A DNA stretch of 64,000 bases. Source: Chrysopilus asiliformis (lineage: Eukaryota; Arthropoda; Insecta; Diptera; Rhagionidae). The position numbers were made by a program, and so were the translations under genes. The stretch spans positions 87,872,124 through 87,936,123 of the forward strand of contig OZ035961.1 of assembly GCA_964034945.1 (NCBI GenBank), read 5' to 3'. The stretch's first letter is position 1. Each line of letters opens with the position of its first letter. Shown in pieces: positions 25,301-36,150 of the stretch. Below the pieces are notes generated by a model. The model was not told where the DNA came from, did no database searches, and saw only the letters and a list, made by a program, of their open reading frames with translations.

Positions 25301-26357
25301 GGTACCCGTTATAGCTACCGTTACTTTTCCAACAGTTAACAGAACACTACGTTTTTCGTAGATCTCATTCACAAAAAAAATTTAAGTCGCTAGCTTAACG
25401 CGTTTTCCAGATAGACAAGGCATGTACGGATACCCTTATCATTTTTCCTGAAACGGATGTCGTATTGATCCGAAAGATTCTATCTGCCCCTGTTCTTGAG
25501 TTGGTCATGAGTATACTCATACAATACTTTCCTTTTATTGTATACAATACTTTCCTTTTTAGCTACGCAGAGGCAATTACAAAGACTGATTTGATAGGAA
25601 AACTACAGCGTATGGGTACGTAAAGCGAAATTATTTAAACATAATTTTATCATGTGGGGAGCTATTAAAGAATTTTGATCTGGACCCAACTTCCAATCCA
25701 ATTTATTAATAATAAGTATGAAAATAAACTAGAACTTAACTATTGAATACAAATGGCAAACGAACCGGACAAGTACCGCTAATAAACAACAGAAATTCTA
25801 AGACAATAGCGATGTAATTTTACTTTTGGCGACAGTTTGCTATTTTCTATGACAGATAATTAATTGAAATTAGGATTGGTTTTCTAAAACAATTTTTTGG
25901 CAATCTTGTCTGAAGTATACTCAACATTTCCGGATTTTATAAAGATATTTCAAATGGGCAGCTTTAAATTATGCCTTCTTAAAAAAATATCCCGATTGCA
26001 TGGAATTCAATTGTGCAAGAAATCATTTTCGTATAACAAAAATAGATTTATGAAAATTACTGTTTATGCATGAAATAACATAGAAAATTTCGTTTCCTTT
26101 AGAATATTTAAAATTTATGGATGAAACAAAAATTATGGCGATTTTATCAAGAAATTAAAAAAAATCAATACAAATCATCAGTACAAATACGCAAAAAAAA
26201 TTTGGGTTATTGAAATTTCAAAATTTTATAAAATAGTTTAAAAACTGTTCATAATAAGAATTTCGTAAACAGTAAAAAAAAAAGTTTAAAATAGAAAAAA
26301 ATGAATTTAAATACCTGGGTCCCAGTTGGAATCGTTAGCCATTACTTCAGCAGTCAT
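7382..26357 (-). CDS. metro: MAGUK p55-family scaffold, MPP7/Metro type (L27-L27-PDZ-SH3-GK), ten exons
   Basis: A membrane-associated scaffold of the MPP3/MPP7 group. In flies Metro forms a synaptic and junctional complex with Dlg and DLin-7. Exons on the - strand: 26357-26315, 20217-20036, 19976-19881, 14228-14097, 12943-12776, 11753-11571, 11505-11370, 10498-10199, 10143-9800 and 7558-7382. All junctions keep frame, giving 1761 bases and 586 aa, normal for the family. An in-frame TAG sits two codons before the first ATG. Exons 2-4 hold two L27 domains ([26 protein letters not shown]). Exons 5-6 hold the PDZ (EPLGATIK across the junction, then [16 protein letters not shown]). Exons 6-7 hold the SH3 ([26 protein letters not shown]). 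Exons 8-10 hold the guanylate kinase-like domain ([41 protein letters not shown]). The degenerate P-loop fits a non-enzymatic GK fold. The family is certain; the metro rather than sdt assignment rests on the PDZ/SH3 match to MPP3/7. Confidence 0.88.
8273..8523. mobile_element. Tc1/mariner-type MITE in MAGUK intron
   Basis: Perfect terminal inverted repeats of about 28 bases (TGAGGCGTTAAAAGCTAGAG... and its complement) are flanked by TA on both sides (8271-8272, 8524-8525). The element is 251 bp with no ORF. The TA duplication suggests a Tc1/mariner-mobilised deletion derivative. Confidence 0.8.
9112..9314 (+). mobile_element. half copy of the palindromic family seen at 53667-54384
   Basis: The left end (TTAAACCATAGTTAAACTAT), then CCGTGTACCTACGTTGGAG and ACACCACCAACACATGCAA, match one arm of the palindromes at 53.7-54.4 kb, up to the loop text TTCCGACAGCGGAAG. 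After that point the mirrored arm is absent. This copy is therefore a single arm, either truncated or the ancestral non-duplicated form. Confidence 0.75.
10865..11249 (-). mobile_element. pogo-like deletion derivative with transposase tail
   Basis: The termini CAGTAGGAATTCGGTA and (complement) CAGTAGGAACTCAGTACAG form inverted repeats and are flanked by TA (10863-10864, 11250-11251). The - strand frame around 11165-11005 encodes a basic peptide ending KLIQYFRPK before a stop. This resembles the C-terminal PCNA-box-like tail of pogo/Tigger transposases. Only the tail remains. It lies in the MAGUK intron between exons 7 and 8. Confidence 0.65.
14560..15125 (+). repeat. dispersed repeat copy with long poly-C tract
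   Basis: A copy of the family noted at 6046-6440, containing AAAATTTGTTCCAATCGGAT, a run of about 27 C residues at 14827-14855, and a GACGGACGGACAGACGG stretch near 14973-14995. Glycine- or proline-rich frames here arise from the C run and are not genes. Confidence 0.7.
15383..15446 (+). repeat. tandem repeat, 21-bp unit, three copies
   Basis: Three successive units of TTGGTTTAGTTTTCATTTCAG, differing by one base (TTGG/TCGG). Simple local tandem duplication inside the 14338-16015 insertion. Confidence 0.85.
16060..16540. repeat. dispersed repeat with internal palindrome
   Basis: Contains CCTAACGATTTTCATGAAAC in both orientations around 16370-16440, a CAGACAGACTGACAGACAG stretch, and GATACCAGGCGAGGGGT blocks. 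The same text occurs inverted at about 60470-60850, preceded there by a (CTGT)n array. TTATATTATAGG-type ends flank both copies. Confidence 0.65.
16785..17350. repeat. minisatellite, about 122-bp unit, 4.6 copies
   Basis: CGATCGGACCATCCGATT recurs five times at about 122-base spacing from near 16822 to 17332. Each unit also carries GGTTAAGAAGCGAAAGGGGT and GGAAAACACTAGCCGTCCCC. Units differ by a few substitutions. The array lies in the MAGUK intron between exons 3 and 4; the right flank ends in an (ATAA)n run and a CCGACTTCC-type terminus at about 17527-17552. Confidence 0.9.
17825..18986. mobile_element. hAT-superfamily non-autonomous element
   Basis: Termini CAGGGACGGGAAACG and CGTTTCCCATCCCTG form inverted repeats. 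An exact 8-bp target-site duplication ATATTTAT flanks it (17817-17824 and 18987-18994). Subterminal text is rich in CGTTACGTAACG palindromes. No transposase ORF. It is inserted in the element 17570-19186 and itself carries an insertion at 18331-18674. Confidence 0.9.
18331..18674. mobile_element. Harbinger-type MITE nested in hAT
   Basis: Terminal inverted repeats TGTARGGGCMACATCTATCA continuing into GTTTTCCATCAG, flanked by the trinucleotide TTA on both sides (18328-18330, 18675-18677). A TTA duplication is typical of PIF/Harbinger elements. 344 bp, no ORF. Confidence 0.75.
19440..21270. repeat. degenerate repeat family with ACCGTTAG blocks
   Basis: Apart from MAGUK exons 2 and 3 (19881-20217), this stretch repeats AT-rich text built around AAAACCGTTAGTTT, ATATCTCGATAACGG-like and GGTCTAAATTT...ATACTACG blocks. 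The same text recurs at 22741-22830 and 24050-25380. No coding sequence. It may be degraded copies of one old element in both orientations. Confidence 0.5.
21776..22172 (+). mobile_element. non-autonomous Helitron-like element
   Basis: Begins TCATACTAATATATAAAA after an A. Ends with a CCCG...CGGG hairpin, eight bases, then CTAG before a T. This is the A-[TC...CTRR]-T signature of Helitrons with no target-site duplication. The interior has a (GTCT)n stretch and two GAACCGATTGRCYTGAAATT blocks. 397 bp, no ORF. Confidence 0.75.
22175..22512 (+). pseudogene. pogo-like transposase C-terminus with PHD-type zinc finger (decayed)
   Basis: The + frames encode a basic linker ([20 protein letters not shown], then a stop), followed downstream by a Cys/His cluster: [10 protein letters not shown], then after a frame break [14 protein letters not shown] and [11 protein letters not shown] before TGA at 22510-22512. 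The C-x2-C...H-x-C...H-x2-C...C-x2-C spacing matches the C-terminal zinc finger of insect Jerky/pogo-type DDE transposases. Stops and at least one frameshift show it is dead; the DDE core is missing. Confidence 0.65.
22870..24050. other. intron sequence, nothing recognised
   Basis: AT-rich interior of the first MAGUK intron. Short open frames at 23124-23393 (-) and 23531-23752 (+) show no recognisable motif and probably occur by chance. Confidence 0.5.
24100..25560. repeat. degenerate repeat block, second copy of families at 60-480 and 19.4-21.3 kb
   Basis: Repeated CCGTTAGTTTACA, AAAAGCGCATAGTTT and GACTGACAGACAGAAAGAC blocks. The right end (24990-25545) mirrors the pyd3-intron repeat in opposite orientation. 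A 22-base CAATACTTTCCTTT unit is duplicated near 25522-25560. Non-coding. Confidence 0.6.
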
Positions 26358-26640
26358 CCTCTACATAGGATTGAAATTCATCAAATCTGTAAGGGATAAA
26401 ACGAATTCCTTGCTATTAAACAGAACAATAATCAAGAGTATTAAAAAAGTTTCCGGAGATAAATCTAAAACTGACAAAAGAACGCAGAAAAACTTTGGTC
26501 AACGTACTTCAAAGATGAAACGCTCAAGAATTTATCGAAATCAAAGCAGAGATTTTTTTTTCGTCGGAGATAAAAACATTTCTCCTTATTGTCAAAAAAC
26601 TAAATATTATGAAAAAGCCGCATCTTTCCAAAGACTCTTA

Positions 26641-27178
26641 TGCCGGAGACACATGTGCAGAATTTCTGCATGCAGCGCTGCTTGCAGATCTGCAGCTGAG
26701 ACACATGAGCAGATTTTTTTTGTCATTTCATCGCATCGGCTGCTGTCAACAATGGAAGAAGAATTGATTGAATTCATTCGAAACAATCAATTTTTGTATT
26801 GGAAATGGATGGATCACTTTTGGAAATGGATGGACCACCTCATGTTCCTGAAAGACATAGATAACGTGAACACAAAGTATTGAATATTTTCTACTTAAAA
26901 CTGAGACTTGTTCTTCGCCAAAAATCGTTCTTACCAAATGTCAAACTTTCGTTTTCCCTGTGTACGAATCTAGTCCATAGTCTCTTTGCTAACAGGCGAT
27001 TTTGCCAAACACCAAACAAGAATCCTCAGTTGGGATCACTAATTCTGCGCAGAGAAATTAGAAATAGAGACATGGTGCAGCTCTGCGCTGCATGCAGAAT
27101 TTACGTGTGGGCTCCTTCATATAAACCTGTGTATTCTAACTGCGCTGCATGCAAAATTCTGCACATGTGTCTCCGGCA
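26641..27178. mobile_element. Harbinger-type MITE just upstream of MAGUK start
   Basis: Long terminal inverted repeats TGCCGGAGACACATGTGCAG continuing AATTYTGCATGCAGCGC, flanked by TTA on both sides (26638-26640, 27179-27181). 538 bp. It lies about 280 bases upstream of the MAGUK initiation codon. The 185-aa open frame across its left edge is antisense to MAGUK exon 1 and is not a gene. Confidence 0.85.
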
Positions 27179-27199
27179 TTACACTGACTTCATCGACAG

Positions 27200-28280
27200 G
27201 GAATGAGAGGAGAGCTGGGAACGGATTTTCGTAATCTGGCATGTGGCCAATTAGCCACAGAGTCAGAGAGCATAAGTACCGAATCCAATTCGACGCAACA
27301 CAACCCGCAAATAGTCGACTTATGATCTAAGGAAGTGTACTAAGAATTTATATTTGAAATTATACGTTTTTTTTTTTTACTTTCTCATGTGCAGAATGTG
27401 TAATAAAGTGTATGCATAAACATATTTGACCTCGATGTTTTGAAGTGGCAAACAATTTTTCTTGAACAGATTCATAAAAGGATATTTTGGAAGAAATAAA
27501 GGTCTTACAAGATAACTTAAACGTCTTCTAACAAGTAAAAAAAAAATATATGTTAATTTAATAGCTTTAATATTTTTTTCACACAAAAACCATTTTCAAA
27601 AAAAAATTGTTAAAATCGTTGATGGGTGCACTGAGAGAAAAGTATGTACATAATTGTAAATTTTCAGCCAATATGATTTTTTTTGTTGTTTGAAATTAAT
27701 TTTGATTTTGAAATTAAAAATTTTGACTAGACATGAAAACCATTAAAATGGCACTTGCAGCATCAACCAAAAACAATAGAATAGCGACGTAATAGGAATT
27801 GCCCTATAATGTCAATATCCCCACTTTGTGCCAATTTTTTTCTTGGGAAAATTAGACCTGGATTATTTGCGGTTACACATTGATTTGCTTTGCATACTGA
27901 AGTTTCTATGGCTGATAAGACGGATTGACGAATAATGGCGAATTCGAATCAAAGATTAAGAGCAAGTTCTACTCCGGAGTAGGAGATTGCCTACTTTATT
28001 CAACACATTTTTTCTCTAAAAAAATCGGTCAAAATTGTCTATTCAATTTGAAATCTATGTCCTTATTCTAGTTCTGTAAAGTCGATTTGATCTTTAGAAT
28101 TATGATTCCAACCCTGGATCGACCTGTAACTCTGACATTCTGTATCTTAAAATCATCTGTAACTTTAAATACAAGGAAAAGCGCTGCAAAAAGCTATATA
28201 TCGGCGTATTTATTTAAAAGAAATACAATTATCTTTATTGCCGTGTACTTTTCGGCATTGGCTGATAAACAATTTTGCAC
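27200..28280. other. no feature recognised
   Basis: AT-rich sequence upstream of the MAGUK gene; it may include its promoter. No motif or coding frame could be supported. Confidence 0.4.
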
Positions 28281-28289
28281 AATTTTATA

Positions 28290-28600
28290 TTAAATTAATG
28301 GCGAAATTACAAATTTTCTCTCTCTCGGCACTACAATCAGTTTTCGGTTTTGGCTTGCCGCAATGTCTCTTGCCAGAGGTCCCGGTCACGCGCCGATGTC
28401 CTCCAGGTTTGCATCACAATTTTCTTGGCGTCCTGATCAACGCCGTCTTGCCATCTGAAGTTGGGTCTTCTTCGTTGTCTTGTTTATTAACTACCATAGA
28501 AGACTTTCCGAGCCGGGTAACTTTTACTCATTCGAGTGACATGACCAACCCACAGTTGAGTCTGTTGAGTCTTATGAGCTTGACTACGGAACAAATTTTT
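28290..28600 (-). pseudogene. non-LTR retrotransposon fragment (3' end of reverse-transcriptase ORF)
   Basis: The - strand encodes, in broken frames, WVGHVTRM, then RQRRRPNFRWQDGVDQDAKK and WRTSARDRDLWQETLRQAKT. This arrangement (GHV-RM, RRRGRP-RW-DGV, NWR--A-DR--W) is the C-terminal tail of many insect LINE polyproteins. At least one stop interrupts it. The rest of the element is absent. Confidence 0.75.
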
Positions 28601-28832
28601 GTGCTGTTAAAAACTTTTAACAAATATAATCTGAAGTTTTTATTTTATAAAATGTTTTTTTTTTCTTATTGCCAGTTGGTTTATTTCGATGTTATTTCCC
28701 TTTTATAACTCAAACATGTTTCAAACAAACAAAAAAAATTCTTGTTTACATTCGTATGTGGTTTCAGTCTTTGATGTAAACTGTCCGAGGTTTCAGTCTT
28801 GGATATTTTATAAAAATGCGGATACATTAAGC

Positions 28833-29052
28833 CAGCGTTTTCCAAACTGGGAGGCGTGCCTCCCTAGGGAGGCGTGGACTAGTCTAAGGGTAGGCGCGAA
28901 TATTAGCCAGTATTGACAAAAAAAAGTGCACGTGCAGCTAATACAATACGTAACATACTAATATGCTGCTGATGCTACCCTATGGAAGAGAGGCGCCATA
29001 TGATCAAATATTTTTAAGGGAGCCGTGGTAAAATAAAGTTTGGAAACCACTG
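28833..29052. mobile_element. hAT-type MITE
   Basis: Termini CAGCGTTTTCCAAACT and AGTTTGGAAACCACTG with an exact 8-bp duplication CATTAAGC on both sides (28825-28832, 29053-29060). 220 bp, no ORF. Confidence 0.9.
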
Positions 29053-29060
29053 CATTAAGC

Positions 29061-30740
29061 AATGCAAATAGGACCCTTTTTTGCAAACTCAATATGGTAT
29101 AGAAATACAAAACCTCGTCAGATATAGATAAGGTTCCTTTTGGTGTTTGGGTAACAATTTAATTAAATTTGAAATTTAGTTAAGTTTTGTGACTAACAAA
29201 ATAATTTTTTTCACATATTTCTAAAACAGATAAATATGTAAATAATTTTTTCCCCATATATTCGTTTTACTTTTCCTCAAAAAAAAATTTTTTTTGACTT
29301 CATGTATATAAAACAATCACATGATGATCCATCAGATTTTGCATGAATCTATCTGGCAGTATTTCTTGTCCGCCTTTAAGAATTACACAAATAAAACTAG
29401 AATTTCTTAAATTAAACGAAAATTCTACCAAAATATACAATTTTGCAAGAATATTTGCCCAGCGTTATAGACACACGAAATGTGGATAAATATTGCGGAG
29501 AGCGGAACAATTTTGACGTTATTACAGTCACAGAAACACAAACGGAATAATGTTTTGGGGTTCATAGCACTTGGCGGATTGAATTTAAACAATATTATTT
29601 CGGTTATAAGCAATGATTTCGCCTCAGTGTTTGAGCATTTTGTTGATAAAATATTTTCATCGTCATCGTTCAGGAGCCATCGAAAGCAGATTTTCGTCAG
29701 ATTTTTTCCTCCTGTGGTTTTTTTTCACTTTCGTTGGGAGGTTTTTTACGCTTCATCGCAATCGCAACGTATTAGTAATTGAAATATAAAATTCAAATTG
29801 TAATAAGCAGAAAAAAATTGAATGAATGCCGAATTCAAACGGGGAAATCACTCAATTTAAAACAAAAATTTTCAAGTTTAATTTTTGATTTTTCGATCCT
29901 TCTCAATTTGATTACAACAGCTTCATTGATATTCAGCTAATGTTTTATGTTAAATTCTTTTGCATGTCCTCATCAAGTATTATGTGAGTTGATTTTAGAA
30001 TTGTTTGATTTTGACTTTGGACCTTATTGTAAGGAAACGTATAAGGGATTCTAATTTTATACATATAATTTTTCTGAAACAAAAATTCTATTAGTCTTTA
30101 ATTAAAATTGGGTTGGATGACATGAGATTAAATTTTGTACTACAGAAAAGGAACAAATTGATGATTATTGATCCTCCTTTCAAAACACCCAAGATGGTAA
30201 TTTTGGCATTTTACGATTAAGTACTTTATATTTTTAATAAACTTTCGGTTATTATTGTTGAATTGTATAGAGGTAACTCTCAAAAACTCTCGAGAGTTAT
30301 CGCTGGAGGTTGTCCATTTGAGAGTTAATTTCGGCGATTTTTCTCTTTTCAAGACCAATATCTGGATTTTTTGACATCTTGCTTTGGCGAGTTCTCGAGA
30401 GCTACTAGCGAAATTCAAAGCGAAAAAGTGGGTGCGTGTCGACTAGAGAGTAGAATCACTTTTGACAGCTCGCAGAAACTAGCTCGCGAGTTTTTGCGAG
30501 TTGGATCGCACGGTTTTGAATTCCGTCCAGCAGTTGCAGGGTAGTTTTTGGTGCTCCAGCCGAAATGTGCGAATTTTTCGGGAGATTTTTGGCATTGTAA
30601 CGATAACAGCATTGATTGGGTTTTAGATACATTGAATTCCACAAGATTGATTCTGCCCAAGCCAGAATTGTGTTTAAATCAGAATTCAAATATCAATTTG
30701 CTCACTGCGTTTCGATCGAACTACAATGGCGTTCGATTCG
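29061..30740. other. no gene; AT-rich with a CTCGAGAG-rich patch
   Basis: No coding frame is supported. At 30268-30500 there are several self-complementary words (ACTCTCGAGAGTT, TTCTCGAGAG, CTCGCGAG) that could belong to a small element, but ends could not be placed. Confidence 0.4.
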
Positions 30741-30744
30741 GCAG

Positions 30745-31095
30745 GTGAATTGAAATGGTAGGAGGCGTTAAGGGAACTGTTATCAGCGAAACTGTAAAGC
30801 GGATTTAGAGTGAGAGATAGTAGATCATTGATCAATATTAGGAAAAGCGTAGGAGCTAGAATTGAGCATTGAGGGACACCAGAGTTATTTTTGAAGAAAG
30901 CAGACTTGAATCCATCCAGTACAACCCGTATTGAACGATCAGAAAGGTAGCTCTCAATTCATTTGAAGATAGCAGGATTTAGACCGATAGCTCGTATCTT
31001 TATCAGCAAAGCTTTATGCCAAACACGATCAAAAGCTTTGGAGATGTCTAAAGCTGTTGCTTTTGATTCGCCAAAATTATGGACACTTAAAAGGC
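30745..31095 (-). pseudogene. LINE reverse-transcriptase fragment
   Basis: The - strand encodes LDISKAFDRVWHKALLIK, then IRVVLDGFKSAFFKNNSGVP and a metal-site motif reading FADN where active enzymes have F/Y-A-D-D. These are the palm motifs of Jockey/CR1-type reverse transcriptases, in the correct order. The changed Asp and the GVPQ-C-S motif (Gly lost) indicate a dead fragment. Confidence 0.8.
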
Positions 31096-31099
31096 ATTT

Positions 31100-32560
31100 T
31101 GCCTTATACAAACGATTACTTAGTATAATAATATTATATTTTATCTAATTTCACTTACCAAATTAAATCTACCTGAATTTTTAATTCAAAATAATAAGTA
31201 ATCATTGAACTCTCAGAGATTGTTTTCTCCATAGAAGACGAATTTGACATTTAGGCCGTATAGATATAATATACTAATATTAATACTAGTGCTGGAATTG
31301 CATTAGTACCCATCATTTAGTTCAAAAATTATGCAGCATCCGTGAACTTCTCGTCCCTGAGCATACCACGATAGACGTCAACGTTTTTTTTAAAGGAAAA
31401 AGTCGTGCGCGCGTAAAAAAATTTGAAGCGGTTAAATTTCTTAATTTTGCATTTAAAGAAAGATTATAAAAATCAGTTATACTAATGCATAAATCTAAAG
31501 TCTTTCACAATTTCTGATTTATTTAATATTGCACAAACAATCAACAAAAATTGGTCGCTATTTGCAAACTGATAAAAGAAATATCTTAAAAAAAACGAAT
31601 CCAGATCTTTGCAAAATAAAGGAAATAATAATTATATTCTATATGAAGGTTAATTGTTTGAACGTTGAGAAAATAGAATGAAAACCTTGATTCTATTGAA
31701 AGAAATTAACTTGAAAGAAATTATTCGTTTTAATTAGTATGATGAAAGAGTTTAGTGATATTTATGTGAAACATTTCAATTGAGTGAATTCATGTTAAGC
31801 GTCGTCCTATTTCATTTAGGATTCTTTAGTGAAATATTAATAGAAAGTAACTAGGAAAATAATCTAAAAATACTTGCTATATGTAGATGTAACACTCTTG
31901 TAAAACGTTGACGGATGCTCATCATCTCATCGGTGGAGATTTTCCCTTGAGCATGTAATGCTCTGCAGTTATTATCCATCCACACAAAGATGAAAATAGA
32001 TAATCAGTACATGAGAATGGCATGCGAAGTTGACGATCCACTTAACCATAACAAAGAATGATAGTGGATAGAACAAAACAATGTTTAGGACACTTTACTA
32101 TTTCGGAAATGCAGGAAATCATGTTTTATTTAGGGATTAAAAGGCATAGCTTTTTAGCTTGTAGACAAAGAGCAAACGGTGTGTAAGAAAATTGTTTTGG
32201 GGCAATTGTTGTCTGCAAAAAAAAATCACTTTGTGATAATATGATCTTTTTTTGACATTATATCCGTAGTACATTGAAGATTTTCTAGGCGCATGTACGT
32301 TTGCGGCCACAAAATACACAATTGAGTGAGATTTTATCACGTTTAGCATGATTTCGTTTAAGATTACAGTGAAGTTTAGAGAATGTAAGGTGAATGTACC
32401 GATTTTGGATTAGCGTTCCAAATGTGGAACGCCCTTGTTTATTTTCTATACAATAAGAAAAATAATCACTGAATCGACGAATTAAAAGCATTCAGGTATT
32501 CTACATCTTCAGAATTGCAGGAGATAGCAGATGAGGGGGTTTACAAATAGAGGAGGAGGA
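31100..32560. other. no feature recognised
   Basis: AT-rich DNA without recognisable genes, inverted repeats or coding frames of significance. Confidence 0.4.
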
Positions 32561-32589
32561 AAATATTTGTGGGCGAATTTTTTTCCTGA

Positions 32590-33663
32590 GGGCTGACCTA
32601 TCTGATGAATAGAACCGGATTAGAATCCCTTCAGTCGTTCAAGAGATATTAGGGGAGGGGTATCGAGGTATCGAAAAAGAGGGAGAGGGGGGTGGGGGGA
32701 GGAGGTTTTATCAATACGACGCACATATTTTATATTTTATCCTTTTTTTCTGCAAGTAATTGTGTGCAAAGTTTCATCGAAATCGATTGGGCAGTTTTCG
32801 CGTAACGCCGGAGAAAATTTTCTTCAGTACAATCAAATACATCGATTTGTGCGTCAATCAAAAATCACCCCTTCTCCCCCCTTTCCAACACAGTTTTATT
32901 ATTTCATTATGTGTATAGATACATTTTACCTTTTTTATAAGTTCAAGATTCGAAGGACCAATCCGGAAAATCTTTTTCACGTTCCTAATTAGGGACACCA
33001 CCTGCGAATTTTGCGAGTGTGTCGAATTATGTACATTTGGAAGATCCATTTTTATTAAAAATGTACGAATTTCATAACAAAAAAAATGCGAAAAAATGAA
33101 TGCTTTCGAGAAATAAGCACCTCAGTATAATGTCAACGTAAAAATGTATGAATATACAATATTTATGATTTTTTTTCAAATGTATGAATATACAATATTT
33201 ATGATTTTCAAAAACTACTGGACCGATTTTTACGCGGTTTCTTGCAAAATGATCTGTATCGCCAGAAGCAGGTTTTTAGTTATGTAAGATTTTTAAAATT
33301 CTAAGCGGAAGGCCCTGTAAGGATACGGCAAATATTTTCTTTCCCATTTTTCTCCGGAAAAATTGGCATTATGGGGTTTCCGGGGTAGCTGATTGCGAAT
33401 CCGGTGTTAGTTTTTTAACATTCTATACGGAAAGTCCTGTAAAGTTGACGCAAGCGTATTTTTTCCAATTTTTCTCGCAAAAACTGGCTTTGGGAGGTTT
33501 TTAGGGTTGCTTATCACGAATCTGGTGTTGGAATTTCAAAATTCAAAACGGAAGGTCCTATAAGGATAACTTTTTTCCCCAAAAGTTTTTCAGTTATTTA
33601 TGGTTTTTTGCCTTATAAGATTTATACGAAAAACTTTAAGCTGGCAACGAAGGGTCTGCTAGT
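32590..33663. repeat. degenerate dispersed repeat, possible Helitron-like end
   Basis: Contains TTCATCGAAATCGATTGGGC and ACTACTGGACCGATTTTTAC blocks typical of dispersed elements that carry these phrases, and ends TGGCAACGAAGGGTCTGCTAG before T, resembling the end of the element at 22172. The hairpin is lost and no 5' end was found. A 42-base unit with GTATGAATATACAATATTTA is duplicated at about 33143-33210. Confidence 0.4.
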
Positions 33664-33669
33664 TTACCA

Positions 33670-36150
33670 TAAATTTAAAGTACAATTAAAATAAAATTCA
33701 TAACATTTCTCTCAAGTACTTTGTTTGAAAAATGATTTTTTGGGTAGCTGAGGGTTTGGTCGTTCCGCTACCCCTGACCAAGGTTTCATCACCGAACCTA
33801 AAACAGGCTTGTGCTGCATTTACCATGTGAATAGATTGCGCACAAGTAATTTCGGATGTAAAAACATCCAAATAAGAGGCCGCTTAGGCGAATAAAACAA
33901 TCATTTCTCTTAATATTTCTTTATTCCTTTATTTTGCTTTTTTGTTTATCTCGAAATCATTTGGATTCAAAAATCAGATGTTTCATCGCCACAATTGAAT
34001 ACAATGAAATTAATTTTAATTAAAACAATGGGGAATTGGAAATTTTTTTGATAGAAAGCACCAGGTTTTGGTTTCGAGGATGCAAGGCGGACGTAACTAG
34101 AGAAATATCTTAGATCTCTGTCACTGACCTGACCTAGTGCAAATCGAGTCTTTAAATAGAGGTTTCCTAACAATTTCTTTTTTGCCGAATTCCCCGATTA
34201 ACTTGCCCTTTACACAGAATCTTGATACACGTTTAAAAGCAATATCTATATACCTATATATACTCTATGGTAATTCATAACCCTGATTTTCCGGGTCATC
34301 CTACCCAAAACTGTAAAATCAAGGACGAAGATAGTTTACAAAACTGATATTCATAACAAGTTAATTAAATTCTCAACAAATAGTGATTTAAGGCCATCGT
34401 CATCATAATAACCCGGAATTTAAAATTTAAGCAACAGATTTCACTGTATAGATAAAAGAATTGCAATTTCAAACGATGGAGCAGGGAAATGTGTTAAGAA
34501 AATATTAAAGACCGCTTTTTACTGAATTCTACAGTCACTGAAAAAGACGCTAGAGGTTTGAATTTTGTCGCCGGCATAGGATTTAGAGTGAGAGCGCGCG
34601 AAAAACTATTTTTAGCTCTAGAAATATATTCTAATTTCGTCTACATGCCTACGATTTTGATATGATATTCAACTGTAGTGTATTTGCATGGTTGATGGGA
34701 GTCCATAGCAGTTTTCCCTTTTGACACACAACCAAATTGCTACCCCTCTTCCCTGAGATCAAGCAGTAGTTTCGATGTTAATGTTTTGCCCTACGCAACC
34801 TTCCCTGCGGACTGTTCCCTCATTCCTCCGAAGCAAGATAGTGTTGAGATGCGACGAGGTCTGGTTAATGGCAAACAGTGCGGTTTGTGTGCGCGGGGAA
34901 TCTGAGTGTGTAACGGCACACTGGGCGCCGGCTGAAGAGTCGTCGACGGGGTGAAGACGTGCGAAAAAATCATTTTAGCATTTTTTTTCCTTTCATTCGC
35001 TTTGCCCGCATGTTATGTAGTAGGAAGGCAGTTTCTGGTGTTTGCTCTGTAATGCGCGAACGGGTTGAAATGTGCGAAGGAGCACAGTGAGAGCAAGGAA
35101 AAAAAGCGAAAAGGAAAACCTTGAACTATTTAATTTTTATTTGACAGGTTGCAGGATCGAGATGTCCTTCTACCCGCTAATCTCCACCTGTGAGCGTATG
35201 TAATGCAAAGTCCTTGAATGATAAGAAGGTGACTAGTGTGTCGGCAAAACATTGACGATAAGTAAATCAAGAGAAGAAGGAAAATCCCATCAACTATTTT
35301 CCAATTGGATTGGATTCCAATTGCCGTGACAGCAAATTAATTTATTTGATGGCCTTCGACTAGGAACTAACGATTTCCTGCACGAATTTTCACACATTGT
35401 TCTTCTTTTTTCAGCGACAGGATGTTCGACATGTTTTATGGGAATCTGGATTATACACTGGGTAGGAATTTTCAGTGGAAAATCAATTTTCTGGGGCGAA
35501 GCGACCGTATGAAACTTGCCTTTTTCCACCTGAAATTGCTCCTTCTTTGACACTGGCTGGTCGTCCTTTTTTGATCTCTCCTTTTCGTTTCACCTAAGAA
35601 CACATTTTCTACTTCAACTGTGATTATTTCTATCATGAAATCCGCAATATCCACTGCACTTTCACAACCGATTCGCAGTTTTTCTCACCTTTTCCGACCG
35701 CGAAAGAAAACTCGATGCGATCATCGAAAAATAAACGAAACTTCCGAATCCGAAAACTTCTCTACTCACACTGAAACCCTACAAATTGGAAAATAGAAAC
35801 TGAAGTTGTGGTTCATTTTTCTGACACGGAAAATGACGGCGGCGCTAGTAAATTTATGTGTCAAACATCCCGGAAATTCACTTTACCGTTCGCAGCGCAC
35901 TGCTCGGCTAAAGGTAAAATCTCTGATATAAATGGTGGTATGTGTCAGGCAGAATTCGACCAGTCGGAAATGAAGCGCCACTTTTTTTGCCCGATGAAAA
36001 GGGTGTTAACACTAATAATTCTGTTATCCAATAAAAATCTCTAGGTATTTATTAGTTGATGTTATTTTTACTAAGAAATTGATTAAGCTATACGATGATT
36101 TTGAAAGTTCTCACCTGATTTTTTCTGACCGTGTTCGTACACACCAGCAG
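33670..36150. other. no gene recognised; GC-richer patch at 34550-35900
   Basis: Base composition becomes more balanced around 34700-35900 than in the flanks, and TTTGACAG at 35142-35149 could be a splice acceptor. No frame with recognisable protein similarity was found, so an untranslated exon or promoter of a gene outside the window is possible but unproven. Confidence 0.3.

Noticed and set aside
26326..26883. 185-codon open frame on the + strand
   Set aside because: It is antisense to MAGUK exon 1 and runs into the left half of a MITE; no protein-like composition.
35290..36044. Open frames in the GC-richer patch
   Set aside because: No conserved motif, no consistent splice structure and no neighbouring exon to join.
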